A DNA stretch of 33,037 bases from Neolentinus lepideus HHB14362 ss-1 (Eukaryota > Basidiomycota > Agaricomycetes > Gloeophyllales > Gloeophyllaceae). The position numbers were made by a program, and so were the translations under genes. The notes under the pieces were generated by a model that saw only the letters and a program-made list of their open reading frames with translations, was not told the DNA's origin and searched no databases. Within the stretch, counting starts at the first letter, position 1, and the number at the start of each line of letters is the position of its first letter. Positions 1 through 10,535 of the stretch are shown in pieces. The DNA lies in contig KV425576.1 in the NCBI GenBank assembly GCA_001632425.1, positions 323,380 to 356,416 on the forward strand, in the 5' to 3' direction.

Positions 1-128
1 CTGTACAACCTGTAAATACAAGTCTTATATACGATTTTCTTATCATCCTGAATATGGGCACCTCCGGCGCCAACCCTCTCGACCACATGCTCGCACGTGA
101 GCTTGACCCGAATCCCGAATTCCAACAC
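1..128 (+). repeat. 128-bp direct repeat, left copy (LTR-like)
   Basis: Bases 1-128 recur at 894-1021 in the same orientation with only a few differences (for example CACGTGAGCTT against CATGCGAGCTC near the end). The unit starts CTGTACAACC and contains a TATA-like CTTATATACG. Two direct copies about 890 bp apart could be parts of two LTRs or a tandemly duplicated LTR. I see no gag or pol between them, so LTR is an inference; the direct repeat itself is seen. The true left end may lie outside the window. Confidence 0.75.
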
Positions 129-893
129 ACTCCCCCGAGCGCAGCGGGCGAGCATCCGAGAGCACTCCCTGACACCCAACACTCCCCGAATCTACGTGGC
201 GTACCCCAGTCACCCAACTCCGACATCTGGCCAATAGTCCATGCTCGCAAAGAGCTATGACGGGCGACCCTTAGGTGCAAGGCGGTGGCGAATAATGTAT
301 GATGATCCCACAAGCTCTCCAAAAGCTTTCCGGCATCCCAACGGTTCCACATCAACTTCTCCAGCAACAGCGGTAATGGGCTTCGGCCCCCATAAGGCAA
401 TCTTCGGCCCATCGAACGGGCATTGATGGCGCTTTGGCCCTCGTATGGGTGGTTCCTCGACACAATGACACTTCGGCCCATCAAACGGGCAATCACGACA
501 CTTCGGCCCTTGAGCGGGCAATTCACGGTAACGACAAATGAGTGGATGGCAATGGCGGCGACACGGCGGTGGCAACGGTAACGAGCGGTGGCGGATTCGG
601 CCCCGGTGGCGGGTATACAGTCAGCGACAGCGGCGGCGAGAACACGGTGGTGGCAGCGGCGGTGGCATGGCGTAGGGTAGTAGGTAGTCAGACCTAGCCA
701 GCGTAGTCGACAGACAACAAATAAAACAGCATACAATGCGACGATCAGCGGGCTTCCGGCTGCCCCCGAGAAGCCTGCTTGGAATTTTATACCCCCCAAG
801 CGGGTAGACGCGATTGTGAAGAAATCAACCAAAGACGATACGACGCGAGCGCGCTTGCCCCGAGCGGTCGGTTGCCCAAAGGGCAATCGCGTA
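129..893. other. CpG-rich spacer between the direct repeats
   Basis: This stretch is GC- and CpG-rich, unlike nearly everything to its right. It contains a CTTCGGCCC array (381 to about 530) and a GGTGGC/ACGG-rich simple-sequence stretch (about 540-665). Open frames here (for example 255-575 minus) are short, overlap each other on both strands and follow the repeat composition, so I call no gene. Around 770-890 there is a non-repetitive A/C-rich stretch leading into the second direct repeat. Confidence 0.5.
381..530 (+). repeat. Degenerate CTTCGGCCC tandem array
   Basis: The word CTT(C/T)GGCCC starts at 381, 402, 432, 471 and 501, usually followed by a CATCRAACGGGCA-like tail. Spacing is 21, 30, 39 and 30 bp, so this is an irregular short tandem array. 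No function is evident. Confidence 0.65.
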
Positions 894-1021
894 CTGTACA
901 ACCTGTAAATACAAGTCTTATATACGATTTTCTTATCATCCTGAATATGGGCACCTCCGGCGCCAACCCTCTCGACCACATGCTCGCATGCGAGCTCGAC
1001 CCGAATCCCGAATTCCAACAC
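894..1021 (+). repeat. 128-bp direct repeat, right copy (LTR-like)
   Basis: Second copy of the unit at 1-128. It ends at TTCCAACAC, after which the sequence switches abruptly to the A/T-richer repeat A. The shared end point (128 and 1021) marks one boundary of the repeated unit. Confidence 0.75.
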
Positions 1022-1027
1022 TTTGCA

Positions 1028-2245
1028 GCCATTGGGGTGACTGGGATATGATCTAGGGTCAAATGGGTATACTCTAGGCTATATTACGGCATGTTTCCAG
1101 TGCAGTAGGTATACTGGCTGTAGTAGGGTATCAATAAATGCATGATTTTGAGGTCAATCAGTACTGGGCCACTGAATAATAGCCCAAATGCTCACAGACT
1201 CAGTCAGTATACTCTGATACACTAGTATACACTAGGAAGGAGTGATATTGACCACTAGATCCAAAAGCAGTAGCTGGGGAGAGGCTGCAGAGGGGGTACC
1301 CAAAAGCGGTAAGTAGCCACCCACTCATCAGAATCTCATGGTGTCTTAAGTAAACCTGTAGCCCTATATTGGGTGACCATATTCCCAAAAAGGCAAGTTG
1401 TGGGGTGAGGTACTAGTGTGGGAAAACACGAAAAAGTGTTTTAAACACAGTGTGTGAAAAAATACTTTTGGTAGTTTTTGGTACCCATAGATAGCTGGTA
1501 GCTGATATAAATGGATGGGACAAGTCCCATATCTATAGCTCTAATGGCTGAGGTGCTACAACCATGACAAATCTGATCCAGATAGAGAAATGGACCACAC
1601 CAGTGGAAAGAGGGTGAAAAATGGGTTCCAGAGGTGTATAACATCAAATGGTGTTCATATCAGGTAGTTGATTACATAATATCATGATGGCATCTGGGCC
1701 CAAGGGGTCCTAACAACTACCCTGATTTTTTCCACATTTTTAGGATTTTTTCGGATTTTATATGAGCAGCTGAATGGATATCATGATAATAACATGATGC
1801 CATCTGACCCCATCAGGTCCCAGGAGCTACCCTGATTTTTTCCGCATTTTTAGGCATTTTATGCGAATTTATATGGGCAGCTGAATCCCATTCTGCAACA
1901 TTCTATATATATATCAATCTATTTTTAGTACTGGAGGGGTCCCAAATGGGTCCAGGAATATATTCTGATTTATTCCGATTTTTCCGCATTTTCCCGGGCC
2001 AGAACCAAGGTCCTAGCCTATTATCACCAATATAGCAGCCTTTTTCCCACACCTGACATCCAAACCCGATTGAGATCTTGATGCCTGGGTGCTGGGCAGT
2101 CCAATTCAAACCCAGCCCGGGTTCCGGGGCAATGTATGGTGCAGCCCGGGGCATTAATACATTATGCTTAAAACATTACTGGGTATTGCATAAGGGTTTG
2201 TTAAAATATTAGACATGTAATACATTAATACTACAGCATTAGGTG
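1028..2245 (+). repeat. Interspersed repeat A, copy 1
   Basis: Matches 20110-21340 in the same orientation along its whole length, with diverged bases and small indels. Landmarks in order: CATTGGGGTGACTGGGATA, TCAATAAATGCATG, CTTAAGTAAACCTGTAG, GTGTGGGAAAACAC, two GATTTTTTCC(G/A)CATTTTTAGG blocks, and a terminal CTACAGCATTAGGTG. The last 79 bases (2167-2245) recur exactly, inverted, at 32959-33037. It has no coding potential that I can recognise, so it is probably a non-autonomous element. A short (TA)n run lies near 1905. Small open frames inside are spurious. Confidence 0.75.
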
Positions 2246-4609
2246 CACTTCGTGGGAACGGTGACTTAGCGACTCAATAGCGCACTGTTGGTACTCTGCG
2301 CACTAGCGACCCTACGCCCCAGTGACAAGGCTCTCGGCTCCTCAGCGCACTTAGGATGGTGATACACCCTATGTGTCTCTAGGCTCAGAAAACACATTTT
2401 TGGCACTTTTGCGCTATTTCTCATGCTATGTGCGATAGCGCTAGGGCTCTCAGTCTGGTGGCACAAGCAATATTCGAGTTTTTATTGATTTTTCCAGTTA
2501 TTTCCTGCACTCCTCGACACTTCGATCTCGTTCAGCAGGTGCTCTGCTGCATTATGTAAGTGAGCGCACCCATCTCGACAATAGCGGTGGTGCTGTGGTA
2601 TCCTTCGAACAAGTGGCATAGTGCGGCAGTGTTGCACTGCTTCAGCTGTGGCTGGCAGTGTGGTCTCTATCAGGCTCAAGTCATTCTGAGGCTGTGCATG
2701 CATTGCGAGCACCTGTGCAGCCTCCACCTGGAGCAATAGCGCTTTTTGATGCAATGCTGTGCGCTTTCCCACGCTTCTTTCGGTATGCGGTGGCCTGTGC
2801 ATATGGACACTGTAGCTTACGGAGATTGTTCCCCCTGTCTGAGGTTTGAGATAGATCAGTATCAGGAGTAGTTTCATTTTGTTAGCATATAGTAGAGTAC
2901 TTTAGTTGGACCTCCTGTAGGCAGACAAGGCAGGCAACAGGCAACCCAGTCAGTCCTCCCTGTGCAATCTAGTGTTCCCATCTCATTCCTGCATCTATCT
3001 CTGAGCTTCCTGCATCTTGCATCCTTCCTCCGATCTCTGTGTTGCTATCTCTCTGCCTACGATAGGAGTGCCAAGTCACTATCATCGCTATACGTCGCTA
3101 TACGTCGCTAGAGCGCTACATCACTATCTCGCCAATTGCTAATAGGTGCGCTGTGTCGCACCTTGTCACTTTCCGATTGTGTTCTATTTTTAGCCCCCCA
3201 TCGCTATTCCGTCGCTATCCTTCTGCTTCCAACTTTGCATTGTGGGGTTTTTCTTGGTTTTTTTCATATACATCACATTTGTGGTTTGCAGTCTCAGCCC
3301 TATCCTTCCATTTACTCCCTCCGAACTATCTATTACCCTTCGACTCCCCGGACCTCACAGGATCTCACAGCCATCTGACACCAAGGGCCTTTGGTGTTTG
3401 CTTTGTGGTTGTGTCTACACTATAGGTCTCATTTCCAGTGGGTTTCATTGTGTGTTCGTGTTCATCAACGGCTCCTCGGTAGCCCGGTTGGCTGAATGTC
3501 ATTCAGTCGAGTCACCGGCATCTCGGCATGTATTGCCCGATGCTGTTACTGTGGTCTGAACCAAGGCGGTGTCTCAGGGTGCCTTTCCATATGGCGTACA
3601 GCCCACCATTGCATCAGATCAGTGCTAGTTCTATTGGCATGACTTTCCTTATGCGTGCAGTGTGCATCGACACATGGCGCGACTGCAGCTATCACGACAC
3701 CGCTGCACCATAAAGTGGCCCCACCCTTTATCCCTCTTTCAGCAGGATGGCGCCAGCATTGGCAGCATAGCCTGCCACCAGATCATCAAGTAGGTGCACT
3801 CTAATGCAAAGTCATGATGCACCCGACTGGCTCCCAACCACGGAGCGGTGCATGTGCTAGACTTGGTCGCAAGGGGTACTGGTCGAGGATTGCATGTGGA
3901 TTAGGAGCAAGGCAGTACAAGTCATATGGATGTGAGGCTGAGCAGAGGTATGACTCATGGTAGTAGGTAGATAGAATCGGACATAGAGCAGTCGCTCTCT
4001 CATATTTAAGACATTACTCTATTGTTTGTACAAAAAGTTATCTTCACCACACACTTCAGATTTCAGTCTCGCATCAGAGTTCCTTTTAAGTCCATCTTGT
4101 GACTCGCATTGAGGTACTCTTGCATACCTCTGACATCACCCAGAGATAGCAACAGAGTATACCAGCATAGTGTCGCTGATCGTAAGCAACCCCTCACAAG
4201 TCTCTCTCTTAGACAGCCTCATGCGCTGTATCGTCGTATTAACCAGAGTCTATATACATCCAAGTTAGAGGTAGTGACCACAAGTAGCGCTCCCCTATAG
4301 AGCACTGAAGACCATACAGCACCAAGCAAGAGTCTCGTATAGCACCTACACAGCGCCATGCACATAGTGCTACCTAGCGCATAGCATCGCCTTCTACCCT
4401 TGGACTGCCGCTGAGTAGCGACTTGGCACCAACCTCCCTTTAGCCCCAACTATACATCTCACCTACACCCATCCCCTCCAAACTATATTACCCTTCGTTA
4501 CCCCGGGCCTCACAGCCATCTGACACCAAGGGCATTGGTGTTTGCTTTGTGGTTGTGTCTTGCTTTAGGTCTCATTTCCATGGGTTTCGTCATGTGTCTG
4601 TGCATATCA
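2242..4609 (+). repeat. Interspersed repeat B, copy 1 (largest)
   Basis: The outer part, about 2246-2358 and 3470-4609, matches the reverse complement of 6564-7834; its last 500 bases also match the reverse complement of 32466-32956. Copy 1 keeps many CpGs that are TpG/CpA in copy 2. The outer ends in copy 2 read GGTGAT...ATCACC, a short inverted terminus. Copy 1 starts inside the GGTG that ends repeat A. About 1.1 kb at 2359-3467 is absent from copy 2 and is listed separately. I recognise no protein in it. Confidence 0.7.
2359..3467 (+). mobile_element. Insertion within repeat B, related to B at its right end
   Basis: Repeat B copy 2 runs uninterrupted across the point where copy 1 has this segment (GGATGG at 2353-2358 against the sequence resuming near 3470). 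The segment begins TGATACACCC and ends GTTCATCA. Its right end (about 3290-3465) is a diverged direct copy of B's own right tail (about 4440-4609), including the TGACACCAAGGGC and GGTTGTGTCT blocks. The flanks GATGG and AACGG could be a 4-5-bp target duplication with one CpG change. I infer a B-family relative nested in B. A 131-codon minus frame at 2482-2877 is unrecognised. Confidence 0.5.
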
Positions 4610-4917
4610 ATGGAAAATGGATTGTTTTGGATATGGTAAACTGCTCAAATTTGATAAGCACCAACGAATGGAAAACCAGATGTTCCTGGGTTGAATTGAG
4701 CTTGGTAGACCACTGGTCAGAATTCCCAATATTCGGGTCTATATTTCAACCAGTGGTTTCATATGGTAAACATACATTTTGAGCCGTCTGGTGGCTGGAA
4801 TACATCCATCTGGCATATGAACCTACTGGTCTAATTTAGGCCAGTCTCACACTCCCAGAGTGGTGTTGTCATAGTGTGTCACTCATGTGACTCTCAGAGT
4901 GCTCAGACTTGAAAATC
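4610..4917. other. Unassigned sequence between repeats
   Basis: I see no gene and no second copy of this stretch. A frame that crosses from the B tail into it (4549-4782 plus) owes its first third to the repeat and is not a gene. Confidence 0.4.
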
Positions 4918-5135
4918 TTTTTTTGGTGACTGCCATTGTTTTTGCAAGTAGCAATAAAACACTTTTTCATGTTTTCCCATACTAATACACAACCCCACAA
5001 CCTGCCTTTTTGGAAATGGGGTCAACCAATATAGGGCCACAGGTTTACTTAAGACACTGAGAGATGCTGATCAGCAGGTGGCTAAATACCACTTTTGGAT
5101 AGTACCTCTCCTGCAGCCTTTCTCCTGCTACAGTG
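4918..5135 (-). repeat. Repeat A core fragment, inverted
   Basis: This is the reverse complement of the repeat A core. It shows AAAACACTTTTTCATGTTTT, then the GGTCA-ACCAATATAGGGCCAC block, CAGGTTTACTTAAG, and GAGATGCTGATCAGCAGGTGG. It lacks both ends of A, so it is a truncated copy. Confidence 0.7.
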
Positions 5136-5588
5136 TTGCTCACTCAAAACTGATGCCTCAGCCATCCCTGAGACACAATTTGTATCTATGTTTGGGCAAC
5201 TCATGATTTTGCCCTGAAAACTGTATAAATCAACTCCTCATTAGTGTAGGTATCGAACTATCTGATTACAATTTTGAAATATCAAGTTCCAAAATTCTAA
5301 CCTGTTGGAAAAGTGAATTTGGAGCGGAGTTTATCAGAGTTACCATATATGGACATGGCATCTTGGCATTTCCAAAAGTAAGTCTATAGATAACAACATG
5401 CTGTACGATAATCATTAGATGTATGTTAATCTACAAGGACACTGATGCTCATCATCACAGCTGGACCACAGCAGCAATGTGAGTGATACTTTTTGACCAC
5501 AAACTCAGCTTGTTTTGCATTGAGGCCTAAGCTAAGAGAGTGACATGAATTAGCTGTGAAGATCAAATTGGTCACAGTAAGGACTGTA
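5136..5588. other. Unassigned sequence
   Basis: No coding frame, tandem array or second copy was recognised here. The composition is A/T-rich and low in CpG, like the flanking repeats. Confidence 0.4.
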
Positions 5589-6563
5589 CTGGTGACAGGC
5601 TATGACACACAACCACCACCAAAAATGCCTAGAAAACACAGAGGGAACTCTGTCTAATAGTGTTGGCAGTCAAAGGGTAAAAGGTAAAGCTTGGGGGAGG
5701 TGAGGGATGAAAAACAACACAATGGAAGACACTGTGAATCTCCTGTGAGTCAACCCAGATGCTCTACACAACTCTAAACCTCTAACTCTGAAACTATGGT
5801 TCTTAGTGCTGACTCGGTGCTCCTCGGAGGGTATTCAGTACTGGGCAAGACCAGCTCTCCATTTGAAGGACATGGAAGACAATCAGATGATAGCTCAGAA
5901 GGTTCCTCCATGCTGAAGGACTCTAGGATGCAATAGAATGCAACATGGATGCAGTAAAACACATTAAGAATGTAATGAAGATGATAAGATGCAATGCAAA
6001 TGCAAGACCTCATGCCAAGGCCGACTAGAACACAATTTTGAATGCAGTGAGACTTTGAGATGTGAAAGGTGAAGTAAATTCGATGGTGACCCATACGGTG
6101 GTCTGGAATGATGGGGGTCCAAGAATACAGGATGTCTAAAGTACTAAGTAACCCAAAGGTCCAAAATCTACTAAGTCTGAAGCTCCTTCACCTATCAAAT
6201 TGCACCATATGCAACAAATGAGAAAATATGTCTGAAACCATGCTGCCACAGCATGCCATATGCCTAACTGAGGACCACTATCATTCTGAAATACACTCAG
6301 TGCTTTAGAAACAACTGGTCCAAAGGAGAACCTTCCAAATATACTCCATCTGAAGTGTTGGCACCAATGAATGACTTGTATGAGCTGACTTGCATCTTGA
6401 ACATCATAAGGATAGTCGACAAAGGTCTGTGATGGCATCAGAGCAGCAAGGAGGGTCTGCAGTGCCCGAACTCATTGTGTCCAATCAACTTGGAGGTGCC
6501 ATATGGTTGAACAGAGGATAGGATCATTGCAAGTGCATAAGGGAGACTGGATACAGTCAACTC
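5589..6563 (+). repeat. Composite repeat D/E, copy 1
   Basis: Bases 5589-6360 (part D) match 24691-25467 in the same orientation, starting at GTGACAGGC and including GGGGGAGGTGAGGGATGAAA. Bases 6363-6563 (part E) match 26887-27005, including GAATGACTTGTATGAGCTGA and AAGTGCATAAGGGAGACTGG; copy 1 of E carries about 60 bases more. In the second locus E runs straight into part C. Here C is reached only after a B insertion (6564-7875). So D, E and C are pieces of one element. Minus frames at 5774-6094 and 24882-25196 look alike because the repeat is shared. Confidence 0.7.
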
Positions 6564-7834
6564 GGTGATATGCACTGACACGTGATGAAACCCGCTAAGA
6601 TGAGACCTAAAGACAGACACAACCACAAAGCAAACACCAAACCTTTGGTGTCAGATGGCTGTGAGGCCTGGGGTAACAAAGAGTATGTATAGTTCGGAGG
6701 GGATGGGTGTAAGTGAGATGTATAGGTGGGGCTAAAGGGAGGTTGGTGCCGAGTCGCTATTTGGTGGCAGTCTGATTATAGGGAGTGACGCTATGTGCTA
6801 TCTAACACTTTGCACATGGCGCTATGTAGGTGCTATACGATACTTCTCCTGCTTGGTGCTGTATGGTCTTTGGTACTCTGTAGGAGAGTGCTGCTTGTCA
6901 TCACTATCTCTAACTCAGATGTATAGACTCTGGTTAGTATGATGCTACAGCACATGAGGCTGCCTAAGAGAGAGAGACTTGGTGAAGGGTTGGCTTACAA
7001 TCAGCAACACTATGCTGACTTGCTCTGTTGCTATCTCTGGGTGAAGTTGGAGGTATGCAAGAGTACCTAAATGCAAGTTGCAAGATGGACTTAGAAGAAA
7101 CTCTGACACGAGACTGAAATCTGAAGAGTATGGTGAAGATGACTTGTTGTACAAAACAGAAAAGTGATGTCTTAAATACAAGAGAGTGACTGCTCTATGT
7201 CTGACTCTAACTACCTACTACCACTAGTCGTGCCTTTGCTCAGCCTCACATCCATACAACTTGTACCACCTTGTTCCTAGTCCGCATGCAATCCTCGACC
7301 AATACCCCTTGTGACCAACTCCAGCACATGCACCATTCTTCAGGCAGGAGCCAGTTGGGTGTGTCTTGACTTTGCATTAGAGCATGCCTCCTTGATGATC
7401 AGGTGGTGGGCTATGCTGCTGACACTAGCATGATCTTGCTGAATAGGGATAAAGGGCAGGGCCGCTATATTGTGTGGTGGTGTCATGATAGCCTTAGTCA
7501 TGCCATGTGGCGACGCACTCTGCATGCATAAGGAAAGTCACGCCAATAGAACTAGTGCTGATCTGAAGCAACAGCGGGCTGTACACCATATGGAAAGGTG
7601 CCCTGAGACACTGCCTTGGTTTGGACTGCAGTAACAACATTGGGCAGTGCATGCCGAGATGCCAATGACTCAACTGAATGATGTTTGGCTGACCGCACCA
7701 TCGAGAAGCCATCCTAAGTGCACCGAGAAGCTGAGAGCCTTGTTGCTGGGTTGTAGGGTCGCTAGTGCACAGAGTACCAACAGTGCACTATTGAGTCGTT
7801 AAGTCACCATTCCCATGAAGCACGTGGAATCACC
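6564..7834 (-). mobile_element. Repeat B, copy 2, inserted into the D/E/C element
   Basis: Reverse-complement match to 2246-2358 plus 3470-4609, continuous across the point where copy 1 has its nested insertion. It starts GGTGATATGCAC and ends GTGGAATCACC, giving a short GGTGAT/ATCACC inverted terminus. It separates E from C, which are adjacent at 27005-27010, so B looks mobile. No clear target duplication was found, and bases 7835-7875 remain unassigned. Many CpGs of copy 1 are TpG or CpA here. Confidence 0.6.
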
Positions 7835-7875
7835 CTAAATCACATTTTCTGGGGTCAGAAGCCAATGGGGCCTAT

Positions 7876-8184
7876 CATTGGCATGGATAAGCTCAAGATA
7901 GAGGTGCCAAGAGTACCAAGTATCATGAAATCACTAACATCGGGGGGTTCTGAAGGTCCTGAATGCTGACTAGCCTCACAACAGCCACATGATGATGTTC
8001 TGGAGCATGTAGGAGGTCTGCTGATAATGTCGGTGCTGCTCTCGAGGTGCATAAGGGTCGCTTGGTCATCTCAGCATACTGTAAAGGCTCTGAGGATCTC
8101 TGAGGATGCAGTGGTGATGTACTGAAACTTGGCACAATGTCTAAGTGCATCGGTCATAGCAGGCATGTGGCTCGGAGCTTTGAT
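7876..8184 (+). repeat. Composite repeat, part C, copy 1
   Basis: Matches 27010-27325 in the same orientation, from GCATGGATAAG through GTGATGTTCTGGAGCATGT and CTGAGGATGCAGTGGTGA to a conserved GCAGG..TGTGGCTC. It is cut at 8184/8185, where the palindrome begins; copy 2 continues differently there. Confidence 0.7.
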
Positions 8185-9812
8185 ATTAGGTAATCAGTTT
8201 CCAAAAATAGCAATTTTTGTGTGGGTACCCATTTGAATTGTAATTCTTTGCTCTGTTTGTTTCAAAGGTTAGTTTCCCACACCCATAGCACTGGAACCAG
8301 GATAGGTCCTGACCTGAGACCTGTGGTAATGGTATCAGGTTCACTGGAGCTACCCATCCATAGCAAAATATGTTTTTCACACACCATGTCTGAAACAGTT
8401 TTTTGTGTTTTCCCACACTAATACTGGTCTGTAGATCATGTCCTTTTGGGAGGGTGGTCGCCCACTAGTGGTCTACAGGTTTACTTAAGACACTGAGAGA
8501 TTCTATCCACTACATCACAAATTACCATATTTGGCAATTTACTACATCAATACTGATTTCTTCACTCTACCCATTTGAGAGGGCAATTAACTACCATAGA
8601 GCTATAGGTTTGCTTAAGGCTCTAGGAGAATCTGATGAGCAGGTGGCTGAGTACTACTTTTGGGTAGTACCCTACTTGCAGCCTTTCCCTAGCTACTGCT
8701 TTTGCTTCTGGTGGTTAGAAACATGTCTCCCTAGTATATCATATTATATTCAACCAAGTGCCAACAGATCCCAGGCCATCCAGGCCACTATCTGCTGACC
8801 TGCTACTGATCAGCCTCAAAAACACACATATCTCACCACCCTGTGGCAACCAGTATAGCTAGCAGCCCAGAAACACTTGATAATCCATTGCATGACATGA
8901 TACTTCAATTTCACATCTTGTCCTGCCAACCCCAGGCACTCCAACCAATCACTAGACACCAGAAACAACGAAATTCAGCACAAAGCAGCAAGGCTCAGAA
9001 AAGCCAGCCTGCTCCATCCACAAACTAGGCATCCCGAATGACTACTAATAACTAGGAGTACCTGAGGTGGCCAGAACAAGATGTGAAATTGAAGTATCAT
9101 GTCATGCAATGGATTATCAAGTGTTTCTGGGCTGCTAGCTATACTGGTTGCCACAGGGTGGTGAGATATGTGTGTTTTTGAGGCTGATCAGTAGCAGGTC
9201 AGCAGATAGTGGCCTGGATGGCCTGGGATCTGTTGGCACTTGGTTGAATATAATATGATATACTAGGGAGACATGTTTCTAACCACCAGAAGCAAAAGCA
9301 GTAGCTAGGGAAAGGCTGCAAGTAGGGTACTACCCAAAAGTAGTACTCAGCCACCTGCTCATCAGATTCTCCTAGAGCCTTAAGCAAACCTATAGCTCTA
9401 TGGTAGTTAATTGCCCTCTCAAATGGGTAGAGTGAAGAAATCAGTATTGATGTAGTAAATTGCCAAATATGGTAATTTGTGATGTAGTGGATAGAATCTC
9501 TCAGTGTCTTAAGTAAACCTGTAGACCACTAGTGGGCGACCACCCTCCCAAAAGGACATGATCTACAGACCAGTATTAGTGTGGGAAAACACAAAAAACT
9601 GTTTCAGACATGGTGTGTGAAAAACATATTTTGCTATGGATGGGTAGCTCCAGTGAACCTGATACCATTACCACAGGTCTCAGGTCAGGACCTATCCTGG
9701 TTCCAGTGCTATGGGTGTGGGAAACTAACCTTTGAAACAAACAGAGCAAAGAATTACAATTCAAATGGGTACCCACACAAAAATTGCTATTTTTGGAAAC
9801 TGATTACCTAAT
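8185..9812. repeat. Perfect inverted repeat 1 (737-bp arms, 154-bp loop)
   Basis: Arms 8185-8921 and 9076-9812 are exact reverse complements at every stretch I compared, with constant coordinate sum 17997, so there are no indels. The loop is 8922-9075. Just inside the arms the two sides still resemble each other imperfectly (TCCTGCCAACCCCAGGCACT against the reverse complement TTCTGGCCACCTCAGGTACT). The right arm is in the orientation of repeat A and continues into A-like sequence to about 10140; the left arm stops abruptly against part C. Each arm carries two CTTAAG(T/C)AAACCT-like motifs. Mirror-image open frames (8221-8421 and 9576-9776, 8610-8798 and 9199-9387) come from the symmetry and are not genes. 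Confidence 0.9.
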
Positions 9813-10159
9813 CATTGGAAACTACCCCTGGAACCAAACAGAGCCAAAAATTTGGATCCAAATGGGTACCCACTCAGAAATTGCTATTTTGAGAATGCCA
9901 TTACCTAATTTGGTAATCTGACCTGGGTCCACCCCCTCCCAGCAGCCCCCCTGAATTTTTGCGCATTTTTAGGCATTTTTAGAATGGCATTTGAGCCTGC
10001 AGGGGCCATTTTCCCACAGAAATGTTATTTATAGCTGTCATCATGCCCAGGAATATATTCTTTTTTTTGTAATACTTTTTCCGAGTTTTCCCAGCCAGCC
10101 AATACCATTCCCACCCTCTCATATTCTCCCTTGAGATATTTTTAGAAACACAAAATTGG
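9813..10159 (+). repeat. A-like tail continuing from the right palindrome arm
   Basis: The sequence keeps the order of repeat A's second half: GAATTTTTGCGCATTTTTAGG, AGGAATATATTC, then TTTTTCCGAGTTTTCCCAGCC. This shows that the right arm belongs to a longer element, while the left arm is the shorter, added half. Confidence 0.55.
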
Positions 10160-10435
10160 TATTACAAGCCCCAAAAGCACCCAAATCGGGTTTACAAACC
10201 TGCTACAAATCTATTACAAACCAATTGAAACCCAATTACAAGGACCGAAAGCACCCCAATTGGGTTTACAAACCTGCTACAACCCTATTACAAGCACCAA
10301 AAGCACCCAAATTAGGTTTACAAACCTCCTGCAAACCTATTACAAGCATTGAATTCACCCACATCAGGTTTACAAACCTGCTACAAACCTATTACAAATC
10401 TGTTACAAGCACCCCCTTCAGCATTACAAAGTGAT
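10160..10435 (+). repeat. 52-bp tandem array (TTACAAACCTGCTACAA)
   Basis: Units begin with GC(A/C)CCRAAAGCACCC-like words at 10168, 10242, 10294, 10346 and 10409, then GGTTTACAAACCTGCTACAAA and CTATTACAA. Two spacings are 52 bp; the first (74) and last (63) carry extra ATTACAA-type blocks. The single plus frame across it (10156-10434) is a by-product of the repeat. Confidence 0.75.
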
Positions 10436-10535
10436 CACAAGTCCTTGTAATTGTTATGGGCTATTCTAAGTAAGGCTCTGTCCATAGTTATGGACTTTTT
10501 GTTAACAAAAGTATAGGCTCAGTAGTGGCTCAGTA

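Noticed and set aside
2482..2877. 131-codon minus-strand open frame in the B insertion.
   Set aside because: No motif recognised, no homologous frame in other B copies, and an overlapping opposite-strand frame; probably chance.
3470..3560. A tRNA-like look (GGTAGCCCGGTTGGCTGAATG) in repeat B.
   Set aside because: I could not form the acceptor, anticodon and T arms in the right spacing, and the sequence is part of a dispersed repeat.
8221..9776. Mirror-image open frames in the first palindrome (62 and 66 codons on each strand).
   Set aside because: They exist only because the arms are identical; related repeats have no conserved frame there.
10160..10435. CRISPR array.
   Set aside because: Units are contiguous and diverged with no unique spacers, and the window is eukaryotic.
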